A stretch of DNA of 64,000 nucleotides. Origin: Salinisphaera sp. Q1T1-3. GTDB lineage: Bacteria > Pseudomonadota > Gammaproteobacteria > Nevskiales > Salinisphaeraceae. Shown in pieces: positions 47,268 through 56,246 of the stretch; the first letter of the stretch is position 1; the number at the start of each line of letters is the position of its first letter. The notes below the pieces were generated by a model. That model was not told where the DNA came from. It worked only from the letters and a program-made list of their open reading frames with translations, and ran no database searches. Made by a program: the position numbers and the translations under genes. Location of the stretch: positions 62,001-126,000 of the forward strand of contig NZ_QZWD01000003.1 in the NCBI RefSeq assembly GCF_003602005.1, in the 5' to 3' direction.

Positions 47268-47845
47268 CCGATCGACGGGCGCGTTGGACGCTCGCGGCGC
47301 TGGTCGCGGTATTCGCGGCCCCGGTGGTGGCGGCCTGGGGCCTGTATCACGGGCTGGGCTGGCGAGGCGATGGCACGGCCGCGGCCGGTCGACTGGTCAT
47401 ACCGGCCGTGCGCCTGCCGGAGACGCCGGTCACGGGCCGCGACGGCGCCACGCACCAAGACGTCGGTGCGCTCTGGCGCCGGCATTGGACGATGCTGCAG
47501 GTCGCGCCCGACGGGTGCCGCGACGCCTGTCAGGCCAGTCTGCGCCAGAGTCGCCAGGTCCGCGCAGTGCTGCATACGGATGCAGCGAGGGTGCAGCGCA
47601 TGCTGATTCTGGGCGATAATACGTCGCCGATCGCGCGGGCAGCGATGCAACCGGACCTCGCGATCTATCGTACGAAAGTCGTAGACTGGCGACCCACGCT
47701 CGCGGCCCACGCGGCCGATGCGCCCGGCACGATCCTGTTGATCGATCCGGCAGGGCGCTGGATGGCGAGCTATCCGCCGCCGGCCGACGCCGATGCGTTG
47801 CATCACGATATCAATCGGCTGCTGGCTCAGGCCGGCCGCCCCTGA
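47264..47845 (+). CDS. oxidase-cluster membrane protein of unknown function, Sco/thioredoxin-like
   Basis: A 193-residue protein with one N-terminal membrane segment (WTLAALVAVFAAPVVAAWGLY) and a periplasmic domain: HWTMLQVAPDGCRDACQASLRQ, ARVQRMLILGD, then PGTILLIDPAGRWMASYPPPADADALHHDI. This resembles the poorly described Sco/thioredoxin-like proteins found between SURF1 and CtaA in Pseudomonas-type cox clusters. A C-x3-C pair (DGCRDAC) is where Sco proteins have their copper-binding Cys residues. GTG start at 47264 overlapping the SURF1 stop. A part in CuA or CuB assembly is inference; with Cox11 missing it is of extra interest. Confidence 0.75.
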   Translation: MTDRRARWTLAALVAVFAAPVVAAWGLYHGLGWRGDGTAAAGRLVIPAVRLPETPVTGRDGATHQDVGALWRRHWTMLQVAPDGCRDACQASLRQSRQVRAVLHTDAARVQRMLILGDNTSPIARAAMQPDLAIYRTKVVDWRPTLAAHAADAPGTILLIDPAGRWMASYPPPADADALHHDINRLLAQAGRP

Positions 47846-47859
47846 CAGGCCAACGTTCC

Positions 47860-48864
47860 ATGTCGACCCGTTTCGCGCTCAATCTGCTGGCTGTCGTGCT
47901 CACGCTGGCCGTCATCATGCTCGGGGCCTATACGCGGCTGTCCGATGCCGGTCTGGGCTGTCCGGACTGGCCCGGCTGCTACGGCCATCTCGACGTGCCG
48001 ACCTCGACCGCGGATGTCTCGGCCGCGGATGCCAACTACGGCCGGCCGGTCGAGGCCGCGAAGGCATGGAAGGAGATGATCCATCGCTACTTCGCCGGCA
48101 CGCTCGGTCTCGTGATTCTGGCGCTGGCGCTGTTGACGTTCCGGCGCACCGACAACCCCAGCCAGCAACGCGTGCTGCCGTGGGTGGTACTGGGCGTGGT
48201 CGTATTCCAGGCGCTGCTCGGTATGTGGACAGTGACGCTGCTGCTCAAGCCGCTCGTGGTGACTGCGCACCTGCTCGGTGGCATGACCATATTCGCGTTG
48301 CTCGGCTGGTGTCTGTTGCGTCAGGGCGCGCTCTTTCGTGGCTGGGCAGTTGCCGGACGTGCCGGCCTGCGACTGCTGGCCGGCGCAGCATTCGTGCTGC
48401 TCGTCTGTCAGATATTTCTCGGTGCCTGGACCTCGACCAACTATGCCGCGCTGGCGTGTCCGGATTTCCCGACATGCCAGAACCACTGGTGGCCGCAGAC
48501 CGATTTCGCCACGGCCTTCACGCTGTGGCACGGTCTGGGCATCAATTACGAATACGGCATCCTGTCGAGCGTGCCGCGCCAGACGATCCACTGGATGCAC
48601 CGGATTGGCGCCTGTGTCGTGGCCCTGACGATGATCGCCCTGGCGATACGGCTTTTTCTCGCCGCGCGTCTCGACAGTCGCTGGGCCGGGCTGGCCGGTG
48701 CGTTGATCGGCGCCGTCGCGCTGCAGATCGCGCTCGGTGTATCTACGGTCCTGTTCCATTTGCCGCTACCGGTTGCGGTGGCCCACAACGGAGGCGCTGC
48801 CTTGTTGCTGTTAACCTTGGTCGCGATCAATCACGCCGCCTGGAGTGCCGCTCGCCATGGATAG
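47860..48864 (+). CDS. ctaA: heme A synthase (CtaA/Cox15)
   Basis: Oxidises the heme o methyl group to make heme a. The 334-residue membrane protein has eight predicted helices. It starts with TLAVIMLGAYTRLSDAGLGCPDWPGCYGH, the conserved Cox15 segment. Also present are EMIHRYFAGTLGL (His), VVTAHLLGGM (His), YAALACPDFPTCQNHWWP (Cys pair), TIHWMHRIGA and PVAVAHNGGAA. The arrangement in four-helix repeats with four conserved His is intact. Its end overlaps ctaB by 8 bases. Confidence 0.95.
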   Translation: MSTRFALNLLAVVLTLAVIMLGAYTRLSDAGLGCPDWPGCYGHLDVPTSTADVSAADANYGRPVEAAKAWKEMIHRYFAGTLGLVILALALLTFRRTDNPSQQRVLPWVVLGVVVFQALLGMWTVTLLLKPLVVTAHLLGGMTIFALLGWCLLRQGALFRGWAVAGRAGLRLLAGAAFVLLVCQIFLGAWTSTNYAALACPDFPTCQNHWWPQTDFATAFTLWHGLGINYEYGILSSVPRQTIHWMHRIGACVVALTMIALAIRLFLAARLDSRWAGLAGALIGAVALQIALGVSTVLFHLPLPVAVAHNGGAALLLLTLVAINHAAWSAARHG

Positions 48865-49783
48865 TTCCTCATCCGGGGTCGCGGAGCGCACCACGCTGTC
48901 GCAGCGCCTCAACGATTATTACGAGCTGTGCAAGCCGCGGGTGGTCTTGCTCATCGTGTTCACGGCCATGGTCGGCATGTTCCTGGCCACGCCGACGATG
49001 GTGCCAATTGGCGCGCTGGTCTTCGGCACGCTGGGCATCGGCCTGATGTCGGCCTCGGCGGCGGCCGTCAACCAGATGATCGACGTGCAGGCCGATTCAA
49101 GAATGCGTCGCACGCGCAAACGGCCGTTGGTCACCGGGCATCTGGATACGCGTCAGTCGGCGATCTTCGCGTTCGCGATCGGCGTGCTGGGCATGGCGAT
49201 CCTGTTGATCTTCGTGAATGCGTTGACCGCCTGGCTGACGCTGTTCGCTCTGGTCGGTTATGCCGGGATCTACACGATGTATCTCAAGCGGGCGACGCCG
49301 CAGAACATCGTCATCGGCGGGGCCGCCGGTGCCGCGCCGCCGATCCTGGGCTGGGCCGCGGTCACCAACAGTGTCTCGCTCGATTCGATCATCCTGTTTC
49401 TGATCATCTTCATCTGGACGCCGCCGCATTTCTGGGCACTGGCCATCGATCGTGCGAAGGAATACGCCGAGGTCGATATCCCGATGCTGCCGGTCACGCA
49501 CGGCATCGAACACACGCGGACCCAGGTGCTGGTCTATACGGTCATCATGTTCGCGGTCTCGCTGGCGCCGTATTTCTCGGGGCTGTCCGGGCCGTTGTAT
49601 CTGGTCTCGGCGATCCTGCTGTCCGGCTGGTTCCTGGTCTATGCCGTGCGTCTGAAATGGTGGCCGCAGCCCGGGCTGGGCATGAAGACGTTCGGCTACT
49701 CCATCGTCTACCTGATGGCACTGTTCACCGCCTTGCTCGTCGATCACTACGTACCGCTGATCCAGGCCGGCCTGGGCAGTTGA
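48857..49783 (+). CDS. ctaB: protoheme IX farnesyltransferase (heme O synthase)
   Basis: UbiA-type prenyltransferase that makes heme o from heme b for the oxidase. The 308-residue protein has the first Asp-rich region in NQMIDVQADSRMRRTRKRPLV and the second region in IFIWTPPHFWALAID and YAEVDIPMLPVTHG, with seven or more membrane helices. Start chosen at the ATG 48857 inside the ctaA 3' end; a GTG at 48845 is also in frame. It is the last gene of the oxidase cluster and convergent with yqcC. Confidence 0.95.
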   Translation: MDSSSSGVAERTTLSQRLNDYYELCKPRVVLLIVFTAMVGMFLATPTMVPIGALVFGTLGIGLMSASAAAVNQMIDVQADSRMRRTRKRPLVTGHLDTRQSAIFAFAIGVLGMAILLIFVNALTAWLTLFALVGYAGIYTMYLKRATPQNIVIGGAAGAAPPILGWAAVTNSVSLDSIILFLIIFIWTPPHFWALAIDRAKEYAEVDIPMLPVTHGIEHTRTQVLVYTVIMFAVSLAPYFSGLSGPLYLVSAILLSGWFLVYAVRLKWWPQPGLGMKTFGYSIVYLMALFTALLVDHYVPLIQAGLGS

Positions 49784-49849
49784 TCGCCGTCGCGGCGGCC
49801 CGCAGCCGGGCCGAGCTGTCGGCCTGCTGTCAGGCGTTTGCCGGCGGGG

Positions 49850-50185
49850 TCAGGCGCGTTCGCTGATCAACCGGTCGAACGCGGCCAGTTCGGTGACGAC
49901 ACGGCCTGCGTGAACGTTTGCGGTGTCCAACCTGGCCTCGGCCATCACGGCAATGCTGCTGGCTTCGGGCAGGGGGCCGCCGGCCTCGATGAGGCTGCGC
50001 ATGCGGGGAATGAAGACGAACTGCAGCCATTGCGAAAAATCCAGCGTGTCGGCGCAGAACGGGGTCCGGCTGGCCATGGCGGCCGGCGTGGGCACGTGGT
50101 CATGCCACAGGCCGGCCTCGCGCATGGCGGTTTCGACGGCGAGTACGCAATCGGCGGCACGGTGCAGTGGGGCGGAGTCGTTCAT
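49850..50185 (-). CDS. yqcC: YqcC family protein (DUF446)
   Basis: A 111-residue cytosolic protein with the YqcC pattern: MREAGLWHDHVPTPAAMASRTPFCADTL, then FSQWLQFVFIPRMRSLIEAGGPLP and a C-terminal FDRLI. In many genomes yqcC sits beside the tRNA pseudouridine synthase truC; no such gene is visible here. Its function is unknown. The open frame continues upstream through a neighbouring gene's DNA, but family similarity begins at the ATG at 50185. Confidence 0.88.
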   Translation of the reverse strand: MNDSAPLHRAADCVLAVETAMREAGLWHDHVPTPAAMASRTPFCADTLDFSQWLQFVFIPRMRSLIEAGGPLPEASSIAVMAEARLDTANVHAGRVVTELAAFDRLISERA

Positions 50186-50267
50186 GGCAACAGGATGGAC
50201 CGGAATCAGGCGCGCAGCCTGCCGGAGTCGGCGCGTTCGGAAAAGCGTGGAGTAGCCGCGCCGAGTC

Positions 50268-50876
50268 TCAGAACGGCCACCACCAGTGGCCCTGGCGTTC
50301 GAGCTCGCCGCGACAGCTGGATAATTGGGCGCCGTAGCGACTCGAGCGCGAGGCAACCCGGCTCGCGCTGCGACGCAGCCAGGATTTCTGACGATACAGG
50401 CCCTGTCGATACCCGCCCGGGCCCAGGTAATAGGCCAGATACTGGCTGTAGGCATCGGCTTTCGAAATACCCAGGATGCGGTGACTCTGATCGACATACC
50501 AGCCGACGAAATCCACCGCGCTGTCGAAGCTGTCGCGCCGCGCGAACGGGTGACCGGCCTGATCCTTGTAATGCGACCACGTCGAATCCAAAGCCTGGGT
50601 GTAGCCGTAGGCTGAGCTGATGCGTGTCCAGGGAATGATCCAGAACAGCCGGTTGCGCGGCGGTGCGGCATCGGCCTGGAACTGGGACTCCTGATAGATG
50701 ATCGACATCTGGACCGGAATCGGGGCGCCCCAGCGTTTCTGGGCGTCTTCGGCGGCGTCGTACCAGCCGTGTTTCTCACGGAAGATACTGCACAGATTGG
50801 ACGGATTGCTCGGCGGTGCCGTGATGCACCCGGCCAGCATCGGGGCGACGATCAGAATCAGCAGGATAGCGCGCAT
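50268..50876 (-). CDS. lytic transglycosylase-like (SLT) lipoprotein
   Basis: A 202-residue lipoprotein with lipobox LAGC (Cys17). An SLT-like domain follows: IPVQMSIIYQESQFQ carries the catalytic Glu, then SSAYGYTQALDSTW and a later AYYLGPGGYRQGL, similar to the AYNxG block of lytic transglycosylases. The C-terminal 40 residues are basic. Such proteins cut glycan strands at the outer-membrane side of the wall. It is co-directional with yqcC and divergent from cysJ. Confidence 0.85.
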   Translation of the reverse strand: MRAILLILIVAPMLAGCITAPPSNPSNLCSIFREKHGWYDAAEDAQKRWGAPIPVQMSIIYQESQFQADAAPPRNRLFWIIPWTRISSAYGYTQALDSTWSHYKDQAGHPFARRDSFDSAVDFVGWYVDQSHRILGISKADAYSQYLAYYLGPGGYRQGLYRQKSWLRRSASRVASRSSRYGAQLSSCRGELERQGHWWWPF

Positions 50877-50984
50877 GGCGCGAAGCGTAGCAGAGCCGGA
50901 AGGGCTTGCGCTGTCACGGCGCCGTGCATCGCTCGGCTCACGCGGTACAATCGGCGCCCCGCGACCGGCGTCGCCTCGTTCGGC

Positions 50985-51040
50985 TAGTCGTTTTGGATAT
51001 ATAAAAAGACAAAAATATCGGTTTTAATTCATATGCGCGC
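50985..51040 (+). promoter_or_regulatory. AT-rich control region upstream of cysJ
   Basis: A stretch of about 50 bases is strikingly AT-rich (GATATATAAAAAGAC, then AAAAATATCG and GGTTTTAATTCATATG) in a GC-rich neighbourhood, 70-120 bases before the cysJ ATG. This is where CysB sites and the promoter would be expected. CysB sites have weak consensus, so I do not assign one. TATAAA and TATATA give several possible -10 elements. Confidence 0.5.
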
Positions 51041-51108
51041 ACGCTAGCCTTGCCCGTCGCTCGGGCCGTTGCGCGTCGGCCCGCTGGCTTGTTTCCCGGA
51101 CTTCTGTC

Positions 51109-52953
51109 ATGAGTACTGTCTATCTCGACGAACATTCGAGCCCGCTGGACGCCCAGCAGGCCGCCCAGCTGTCGACGCTCATTCAGAGTCTGTCGCCCAT
51201 GCAGGCGACCTGGGTCAGTGGTTACCTGGCGGGGCTGAATGCGCAGGCCCAGACCGGGGCCGTGGCCCAGCCGACCGCCGCGGCCGCTCCGGCGGCCGAG
51301 GCCGGCACCGCCGAGCCCATCACGGTTCTCTACGGCTCGCAGACCGGCAACGCCGAGGACGTGGCCGAGCAGCTGGTCGCGCGTGCCAGCGCGGCCGGTC
51401 TACAGGCCACGGCCGTGGACATGCTCGACTACAAGCCGCGCGACCTCAAGAAAGAGAAGAACATCGTCATCTGTGTCTCGACGCACGGCGAGGGTGATCC
51501 GCCGGACAACGCCGAGGAGTTGCACGAGTTTGTCTTCGGCAAGAAGGCACCGAAGCTCGAAGGCGTGAATTTCTCCGTGCTCGCGTTCGGTGACACCAGT
51601 TACGAGCATTTCTGCCAGACCGGCCGCGACTTCGACGCACAGCTGGAAAAGCTCGGCGCGACGCGCCTGGTTGATCGCAAGGATCTGGACGTCGACTTCG
51701 ACGATGATGTCGAAGCCTGGCTCGACGATGTCGTGACCAAATTCCAGGACGCGACCGGTGGCGGACAGGCCCATACCAACGTCACGGCCATGCCCGGCAC
51801 GGCCGGTCAGCCGGAGGCCGAGGCGACCACGAGCGCCTATAGCCGCAAGAACCCGTTCCCGGCCGAAGTGCTGACCAATGTCGTGCTCAACGGCCGGGGC
51901 TCGGACAAAGAAGTCCACCACATCGAACTCGACACCGAGGATTCGGGGCTGCAGTGGGAGCCGGGCGACAGCCTGGGCATCATTCCGGCCAATGAGCCCG
52001 GTGTGGTCGCCGAGCTGATCGCCGCACTCGGCGTATCCGCCGATGAACAGGTCACCGGCATCGATGGCGAGGTCGCGCTCGAACACGCGCTGACGCACCA
52101 GTACGAGATCACGACGCTCACGCGTCCCTTCATCGAGAAATATGCCGAGCACGCCGCCGATGACGGCCTGAACGCACTGCTGGGTGACGATGCACGTGAG
52201 CAGTTGGCCGAATACATGGATGGCCGGTTCATCATCGACCTGGTCGAGGATTATCCGATCGACGGCATGACCGGCGGCGATTTCGTTCGCCTGTTGCGCA
52301 AGCTGCCGCCGCGTCTGTATTCGATCGCCTCCAGTCATGCCGCCAACCCGGACGAGATCCATCTGACCGTGGCCGCAGTGCGTTACAAGACGCACGGCCG
52401 GGATCGCCACGGGGTGGCCTCGATCCAGCTGGCCGATCGCAGTGAAGATGCCAACCTGCCGATCTACATCGACCACAACAAGAACTTCAAGCTGCCGAGC
52501 GACGATGCCGCGCCGATCATCATGGTCGGTCCCGGTACGGGCATTGCGCCGTTCCGCGCATTTCTCGAGGAGCGCGAGGAGCGCGATGCGACCGGCAAGA
52601 ACTGGTTGTTCTTCGGTGCCCAGCATTTCCGCAGCGACTTCTATTATCAGACCGACTGGCTGCGCTGGCGTGAAGACGGTCTGCTGACGCGCATGGACGT
52701 GGCGTTCTCACGTGACCAGGCCGACAAGATCTATGTCCAGCACAAGATCCGCGAGGCAGGGGCTGAGCTGTACCGGTGGCTCGAGGACGGCGCGACGGTC
52801 TATGTCTGCGGCGATGCCAATGCCATGGCGGCCGATGTCCATGATGCGCTGCTCGAGATCATCGGCGAGCACGGTGGGCTGGCCGCCGAGGATGCCGCGG
52901 CCTATCTGAAGAACATGCAGAAGGAAAAACGCTACCAGCGCGACGTCTACTGA
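51109..52953 (+). CDS. cysJ: sulfite reductase flavoprotein subunit
   Basis: Moves electrons from NADPH through FAD and FMN to CysI. The 614-residue protein starts with the flavodoxin domain (about 70-205; ITVLYGSQTGNAEDVAEQL, STHGEGDPPDNAEELH, FGDTSYEHFCQTGRDFD), then the FAD domain (LQWEPGDSLGIIPAN; RLYSIASSH) and the NADP domain (MVGPGTGIAPFRAFLEER; WLFFGAQHFRSDFYYQ; VYVCGDANAMAADVH), ending in KEKRYQRDVY. All domains are complete. cysI follows after 205 bases. Confidence 0.97.
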   Translation: MSTVYLDEHSSPLDAQQAAQLSTLIQSLSPMQATWVSGYLAGLNAQAQTGAVAQPTAAAAPAAEAGTAEPITVLYGSQTGNAEDVAEQLVARASAAGLQATAVDMLDYKPRDLKKEKNIVICVSTHGEGDPPDNAEELHEFVFGKKAPKLEGVNFSVLAFGDTSYEHFCQTGRDFDAQLEKLGATRLVDRKDLDVDFDDDVEAWLDDVVTKFQDATGGGQAHTNVTAMPGTAGQPEAEATTSAYSRKNPFPAEVLTNVVLNGRGSDKEVHHIELDTEDSGLQWEPGDSLGIIPANEPGVVAELIAALGVSADEQVTGIDGEVALEHALTHQYEITTLTRPFIEKYAEHAADDGLNALLGDDAREQLAEYMDGRFIIDLVEDYPIDGMTGGDFVRLLRKLPPRLYSIASSHAANPDEIHLTVAAVRYKTHGRDRHGVASIQLADRSEDANLPIYIDHNKNFKLPSDDAAPIIMVGPGTGIAPFRAFLEEREERDATGKNWLFFGAQHFRSDFYYQTDWLRWREDGLLTRMDVAFSRDQADKIYVQHKIREAGAELYRWLEDGATVYVCGDANAMAADVHDALLEIIGEHGGLAAEDAAAYLKNMQKEKRYQRDVY

Positions 52954-53028
52954 GCGCGTCCAGACTGCGCCGACGTGCGTAGTCAGGTGCAGGCAGAACA
53001 ACGCTTTGCACCACACGCTGCACGCCCA

Positions 53029-53051
53029 CTCGAGGTGATGATCGCCTCGAG
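53029..53051. other. 23-base dyad between cysJ and cysI
   Basis: CTCGAGGTGAT (53029-53039) and ATCGCCTCGAG (53041-53051) are complementary over 11 positions with one G-T mismatch, around a single G. The gap also holds further GC-rich sequence and the cysI ribosome site AGGTGA. It may be a stabilising hairpin between the cistrons or a protein-binding site. Confidence 0.5.
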
Positions 53052-53158
53052 CATCGGGCGGGGCCCATCGGTCACGACGCCACCACACGCGTCGTTGCCG
53101 GATTTTCGCAAGCAAACGGGGCGCACGCGCGCTCCGGTCGTCATCATCAGGTGATCCC

Positions 53159-54922
53159 ATGAGCACCACGGACAAGAATCTTTCGCCGGTCGAACACATC
53201 AAGATCGCCAGCAACTATCTGCGCGGCACGATCGCCGATGGGCTGGCCGACGAGTTGACGGCCTCGATCGCCGAGGACGATACCCAGCTGACCAAGTTCT
53301 ACGGGTTCTATCAGCAGGACGACCGCGACCTGCGTGCCGAGCGCAAGACCTCGAAGCTGGAGCCGCACTATCAGTTCATGCTCCGCCTGCGGCTGCCGGC
53401 CGGGGTGGTGACCGGCGAGCAGTATCTAGAGATCGACCGTCTGGCCGACGAATACGCCAACGGTACGCTGCGCCTGACCACGCGCCAGACCTTTCAATAT
53501 CACCACGTGGCCAAGAAACATCTGCGTCCGCTGTTGCAGGACGCCTATGCCATCGGTATCGATGCCCGTGGTGCCTGTGGCGACGTCAATCGCAACGTCA
53601 TGGCATCGGCGTTTCCGGAAAAGTCGGCGGTGCATGCCGCACTCCACGACTGGTCGACGAAGCTCTCCGAGCATCTGGCCTGGAAATCGCGTGCCTATGA
53701 GGAGATCTTTCTCCAGCAGCAGGCCACCGGGGAGGCGGATCACGAGCCGATCTACGGCACGACCTACCTGCCACGCAAGTTCAAGATCGCGATCGCCGTG
53801 CCGCCGGAAAACGATGTCGATCTGTTCGCCAACGACATCGGTCTGATCGGCATCGTCGACAACGACGAGCTGGTCGGCTTCAACGTGGCGATCGGCGGCG
53901 GCATGGGCACTACTCACGGGGAGCCGGCGACCTATCCGCGGCTTGGCAGCGTCATCGGCTTCGCGCCGCTGGACAAGGTGCTCGAAACGGTCGAGACGCT
54001 GGTCACGATCCAGCGCGATTACGGCGATCGCGAAAACCGCAAGCATGCCCGCTTCAAGTACACGATCGACGATCACGGCATCGGCTTCATCCACGAACAG
54101 CTGGCCGAACGCGCGAACCTGCATCTCGACCCGGCGCGCGATTATCACTTCGAACGCAACGGCGACCCGATCGGCTGGTTCGTCGACGACGACGGCAAGC
54201 ATCACGTCACGTTGTTCATCGAGAACGGGCGCATCGCGGATTTCGATGACAACGGGCGTGCGCATCACGGCCAGTACATGGGGCCGGCCAACTACAAACT
54301 GCGCACTGGTCTGCGCGAGATCGCCAAGATCCACAAGGGCACGATCCGGCTCACCGGCAATCACAATGTCGTGGTCTCCGGTATCGAGCCGGCCGATGTC
54401 GATGCAATCGCCGAGATCGTGTCGCATTACGGCATCGACGACGGCTCGACCGAGCGCAACAGCGCGCTGCGGCATGCCTCGATGTCCTGCGTGGCCTTTC
54501 CGACCTGCGGTCTGGCGATGGCCGAATCCGAGCGCTATCTGCCGGACCTGGTCGGCAAGATCGAAACCCTGATGCAGGAGGCCGGTCTCGGTGACGAACG
54601 TATCGTGGTCCGCATGACGGGCTGCCCCAACGGTTGCGCGCGGCCGTTTCTGGGCGAGATCGCCTTCGTCGGCAAGGCGCCCGGCAAGTACAACATGTAT
54701 CTCGGCGCGGCGTTCGACGGTTCACGTCTGAATAAGCTTTATCGCGAGACGATTGGCGAAGACGAGATCCTGGCCGAACTGGCTCCGATGATCGAACGCT
54801 GGGCAGCCGAGCGGGAACCCAACGAGCACTTCGGCGATTTCGTGGTCCGTGTGGGTATCATCGCGGCAACGCGCGAAGGCAGGGATTTTCATGACGACGT
54901 CGGCCCGGCAGAAGCGGCTTGA
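53159..54922 (+). CDS. cysI: sulfite reductase hemoprotein subunit
   Basis: Six-electron reduction of sulfite to sulfide using siroheme and a 4Fe-4S cluster. The 587-residue protein shows SNYLRGTI, QQDDRDLRAERKTSKLEPHYQFMLR, GTLRLTTRQTFQYH, DARGACGDVNRNVM and the cluster ligands in MSCVAFPTCGLA (Cys444, Cys450) and TGCPNGCARP (Cys489, Cys493). Both siroheme Arg/Lys regions are visible. A DUF2059 gene overlaps its 3' end by 32 bases. cysH is not adjacent. Confidence 0.97.
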   Translation: MSTTDKNLSPVEHIKIASNYLRGTIADGLADELTASIAEDDTQLTKFYGFYQQDDRDLRAERKTSKLEPHYQFMLRLRLPAGVVTGEQYLEIDRLADEYANGTLRLTTRQTFQYHHVAKKHLRPLLQDAYAIGIDARGACGDVNRNVMASAFPEKSAVHAALHDWSTKLSEHLAWKSRAYEEIFLQQQATGEADHEPIYGTTYLPRKFKIAIAVPPENDVDLFANDIGLIGIVDNDELVGFNVAIGGGMGTTHGEPATYPRLGSVIGFAPLDKVLETVETLVTIQRDYGDRENRKHARFKYTIDDHGIGFIHEQLAERANLHLDPARDYHFERNGDPIGWFVDDDGKHHVTLFIENGRIADFDDNGRAHHGQYMGPANYKLRTGLREIAKIHKGTIRLTGNHNVVVSGIEPADVDAIAEIVSHYGIDDGSTERNSALRHASMSCVAFPTCGLAMAESERYLPDLVGKIETLMQEAGLGDERIVVRMTGCPNGCARPFLGEIAFVGKAPGKYNMYLGAAFDGSRLNKLYRETIGEDEILAELAPMIERWAAEREPNEHFGDFVVRVGIIAATREGRDFHDDVGPAEAA

Positions 54923-55508
54923 TCGGCTGATCGCAGCCACCGCGCTTTCGATCCTGTGTAGTGTTGCCCCCGGATGGGCGGCGGCATCCGGCGAGGGCAG
55001 CGATCCGTCGTCGCCGGCAGCGACGAGCCCGCAGGCCGGCGATCAGCCGGCCGACGTCCAGGCCAGCAAGGACGCGCTGGTGCATACCTTGGTGCGGCTG
55101 ACCGATCGCGCCCAGCTGCAGAATGTCTTCACCGACCAGTTCATCGATCGGGTCACGAGTGCCATGTCGCTTTTCGGCGGGTCGCTCGACGAGGCCACGC
55201 TGCAAGCGATCCAGCAGCAGACCCGGGCCGTGGTATCGGAGCGCATCGCCGACGGCGATGCGCTGTACACCGTTCTCGCGCCGATCTACGAAAAGCACTT
55301 CAATCTGATCGAGCTCAACCAGCTCGTGAATTTCTATCAGTCGCCGCTGGGGCAGAAACTGGTGCGTATATCGCCGCAGCTGTTGACCGAATCGCTTGAT
55401 CTCGGCCAGCAGTGGGGGCTGTCGCTGGTGCCCGAGATCGTCTCTCGCGTGCGGGCGCAGCGTCGCGGCGAGCCGATGCCGCAGCGCGAGCCCGAAGAGG
55501 CGTACTGA
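54891..55508 (+). CDS. exported DUF2059 domain protein
   Basis: A 205-residue protein with an N-terminal signal (LIAATALSILCSVAPGWAAA), then a Ser/Pro-rich linker. The DUF2059 helical domain has LYTVLAPIYEKHFNLIELNQLVNFYQSPLGQKLVRISPQLLTE; the NFYxSPxGxK core is the family hallmark. Function is unknown; probably periplasmic. The ATG at 54891 lies inside the cysI 3' end after AGGGA; the open frame extends 14 codons further back. Translation is likely coupled to cysI. Confidence 0.85.
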   Translation: MTTSARQKRLDRLIAATALSILCSVAPGWAAASGEGSDPSSPAATSPQAGDQPADVQASKDALVHTLVRLTDRAQLQNVFTDQFIDRVTSAMSLFGGSLDEATLQAIQQQTRAVVSERIADGDALYTVLAPIYEKHFNLIELNQLVNFYQSPLGQKLVRISPQLLTESLDLGQQWGLSLVPEIVSRVRAQRRGEPMPQREPEEAY

Positions 55509-55728
55509 ATATCAACGCCCATCGCGACATGGCGGGCAGACATTCGCCAAGCCTGGCCAGGGCCAGGCGCGAGAGCGATAGCGGATGAGACCAGCGCTCA
55601 ACGGGCCACGCCGCGCGGTGAATCTCGGCACGCAACCTGGCCGCAAGCGGTTCATTTCCGCGCATTGGGCGTGACGACACGCCCGAAACACGACCGGCGG
55701 CGCGAGCGACGATGTCGTTTGCGTTCTA

Positions 55729-55880
55729 GGGCGTGTTGAGGTTTCGTTCGAGCGCCTTTTCGTCGAGAGACCACAGTGTGTCCGGCAAGGCGCGAGTCGC
55801 CGATCGCGGCGTGCCACGATCCAGACTCGCAACGCCGCATGGCCGGTTTTTTGGGGTGCCACCCAACGGGACGACGGTCA
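55729..55880 (-). repeat. dispersed repeat, copy D (truncated or divergent)
   Basis: After CTA at 55726-55728 the plus strand reads GGGCGTGTTGAGGTTTCGT, then GCGCCTTTTCGTCGAGAGAC and GATCGCGGCGTGCCACGATC, the same outer half seen in copies B and C but in reverse orientation. Similarity fades after about 55835-55880, where CCACCCAACGGGACGA still loosely resembles copy C. The far end is not certain; a TAACAGGCCC at 56171-56180 may be its remnant. No gene stop codon is involved here: it sits about 220 bases past the DUF2059 stop. Confidence 0.75.
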
Positions 55881-56246
55881 TTTTTTGTGCAATCCGGCGT
55901 TGTCGTTCGCGACGCCGGAATGACGGCCGTACGCGCCCGATGCCTTGTCTTGCAAGAAAATGAGCGCCGGCGCGGCGCACGTGGGACGTGTTATTGACCC
56001 GGGATAAAAATAGATGATTTTTCGGGTTGATGACGCGCGTGTGCGACAGCGCGCGCGCCACGGCCAACGGCCGTGAAGCCATTGAAAATAAAAAGACGGA
56101 CAAGTGCCGGCGTTTCTTTCGATGGCGTTGAAAACAGCTGACGTCGTCAGCTGTTTGGGTGCCGGATTAATAACAGGCCCTAACAGGCCCTGTGTGCTGA
56201 CGGCACCGCAGCGTCTTGTCGGATGCCAAGATGCATCAATCCGGGG
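55881..56246. other. gene-free AT-enriched island with palindromes and repeat-end tandem
   Basis: This stretch has lower GC than the rest of the window (GATAAAAATAGATGATTTTTC, and AAAATAAAAAGACGG) and no credible gene. It holds CCGGCGT...ACGCCGG near 55893-55917, and a 25-base palindrome at 56132-56156, whose arms AAACAGCTGACG and CGTCAGCTGTTT flank one T. Two tandem copies of TAACAGGCCC lie at 56171-56190, matching the outer end of the dispersed repeat. The palindrome could act as a bidirectional terminator or operator near the FabR-like gene. Confidence 0.6.

Noticed and set aside
55726-56103. 125-codon open frame across repeat copy D
   Set aside because: It is the repeat read in one frame joined to unrelated AT-rich sequence; copy B breaks the same frame.
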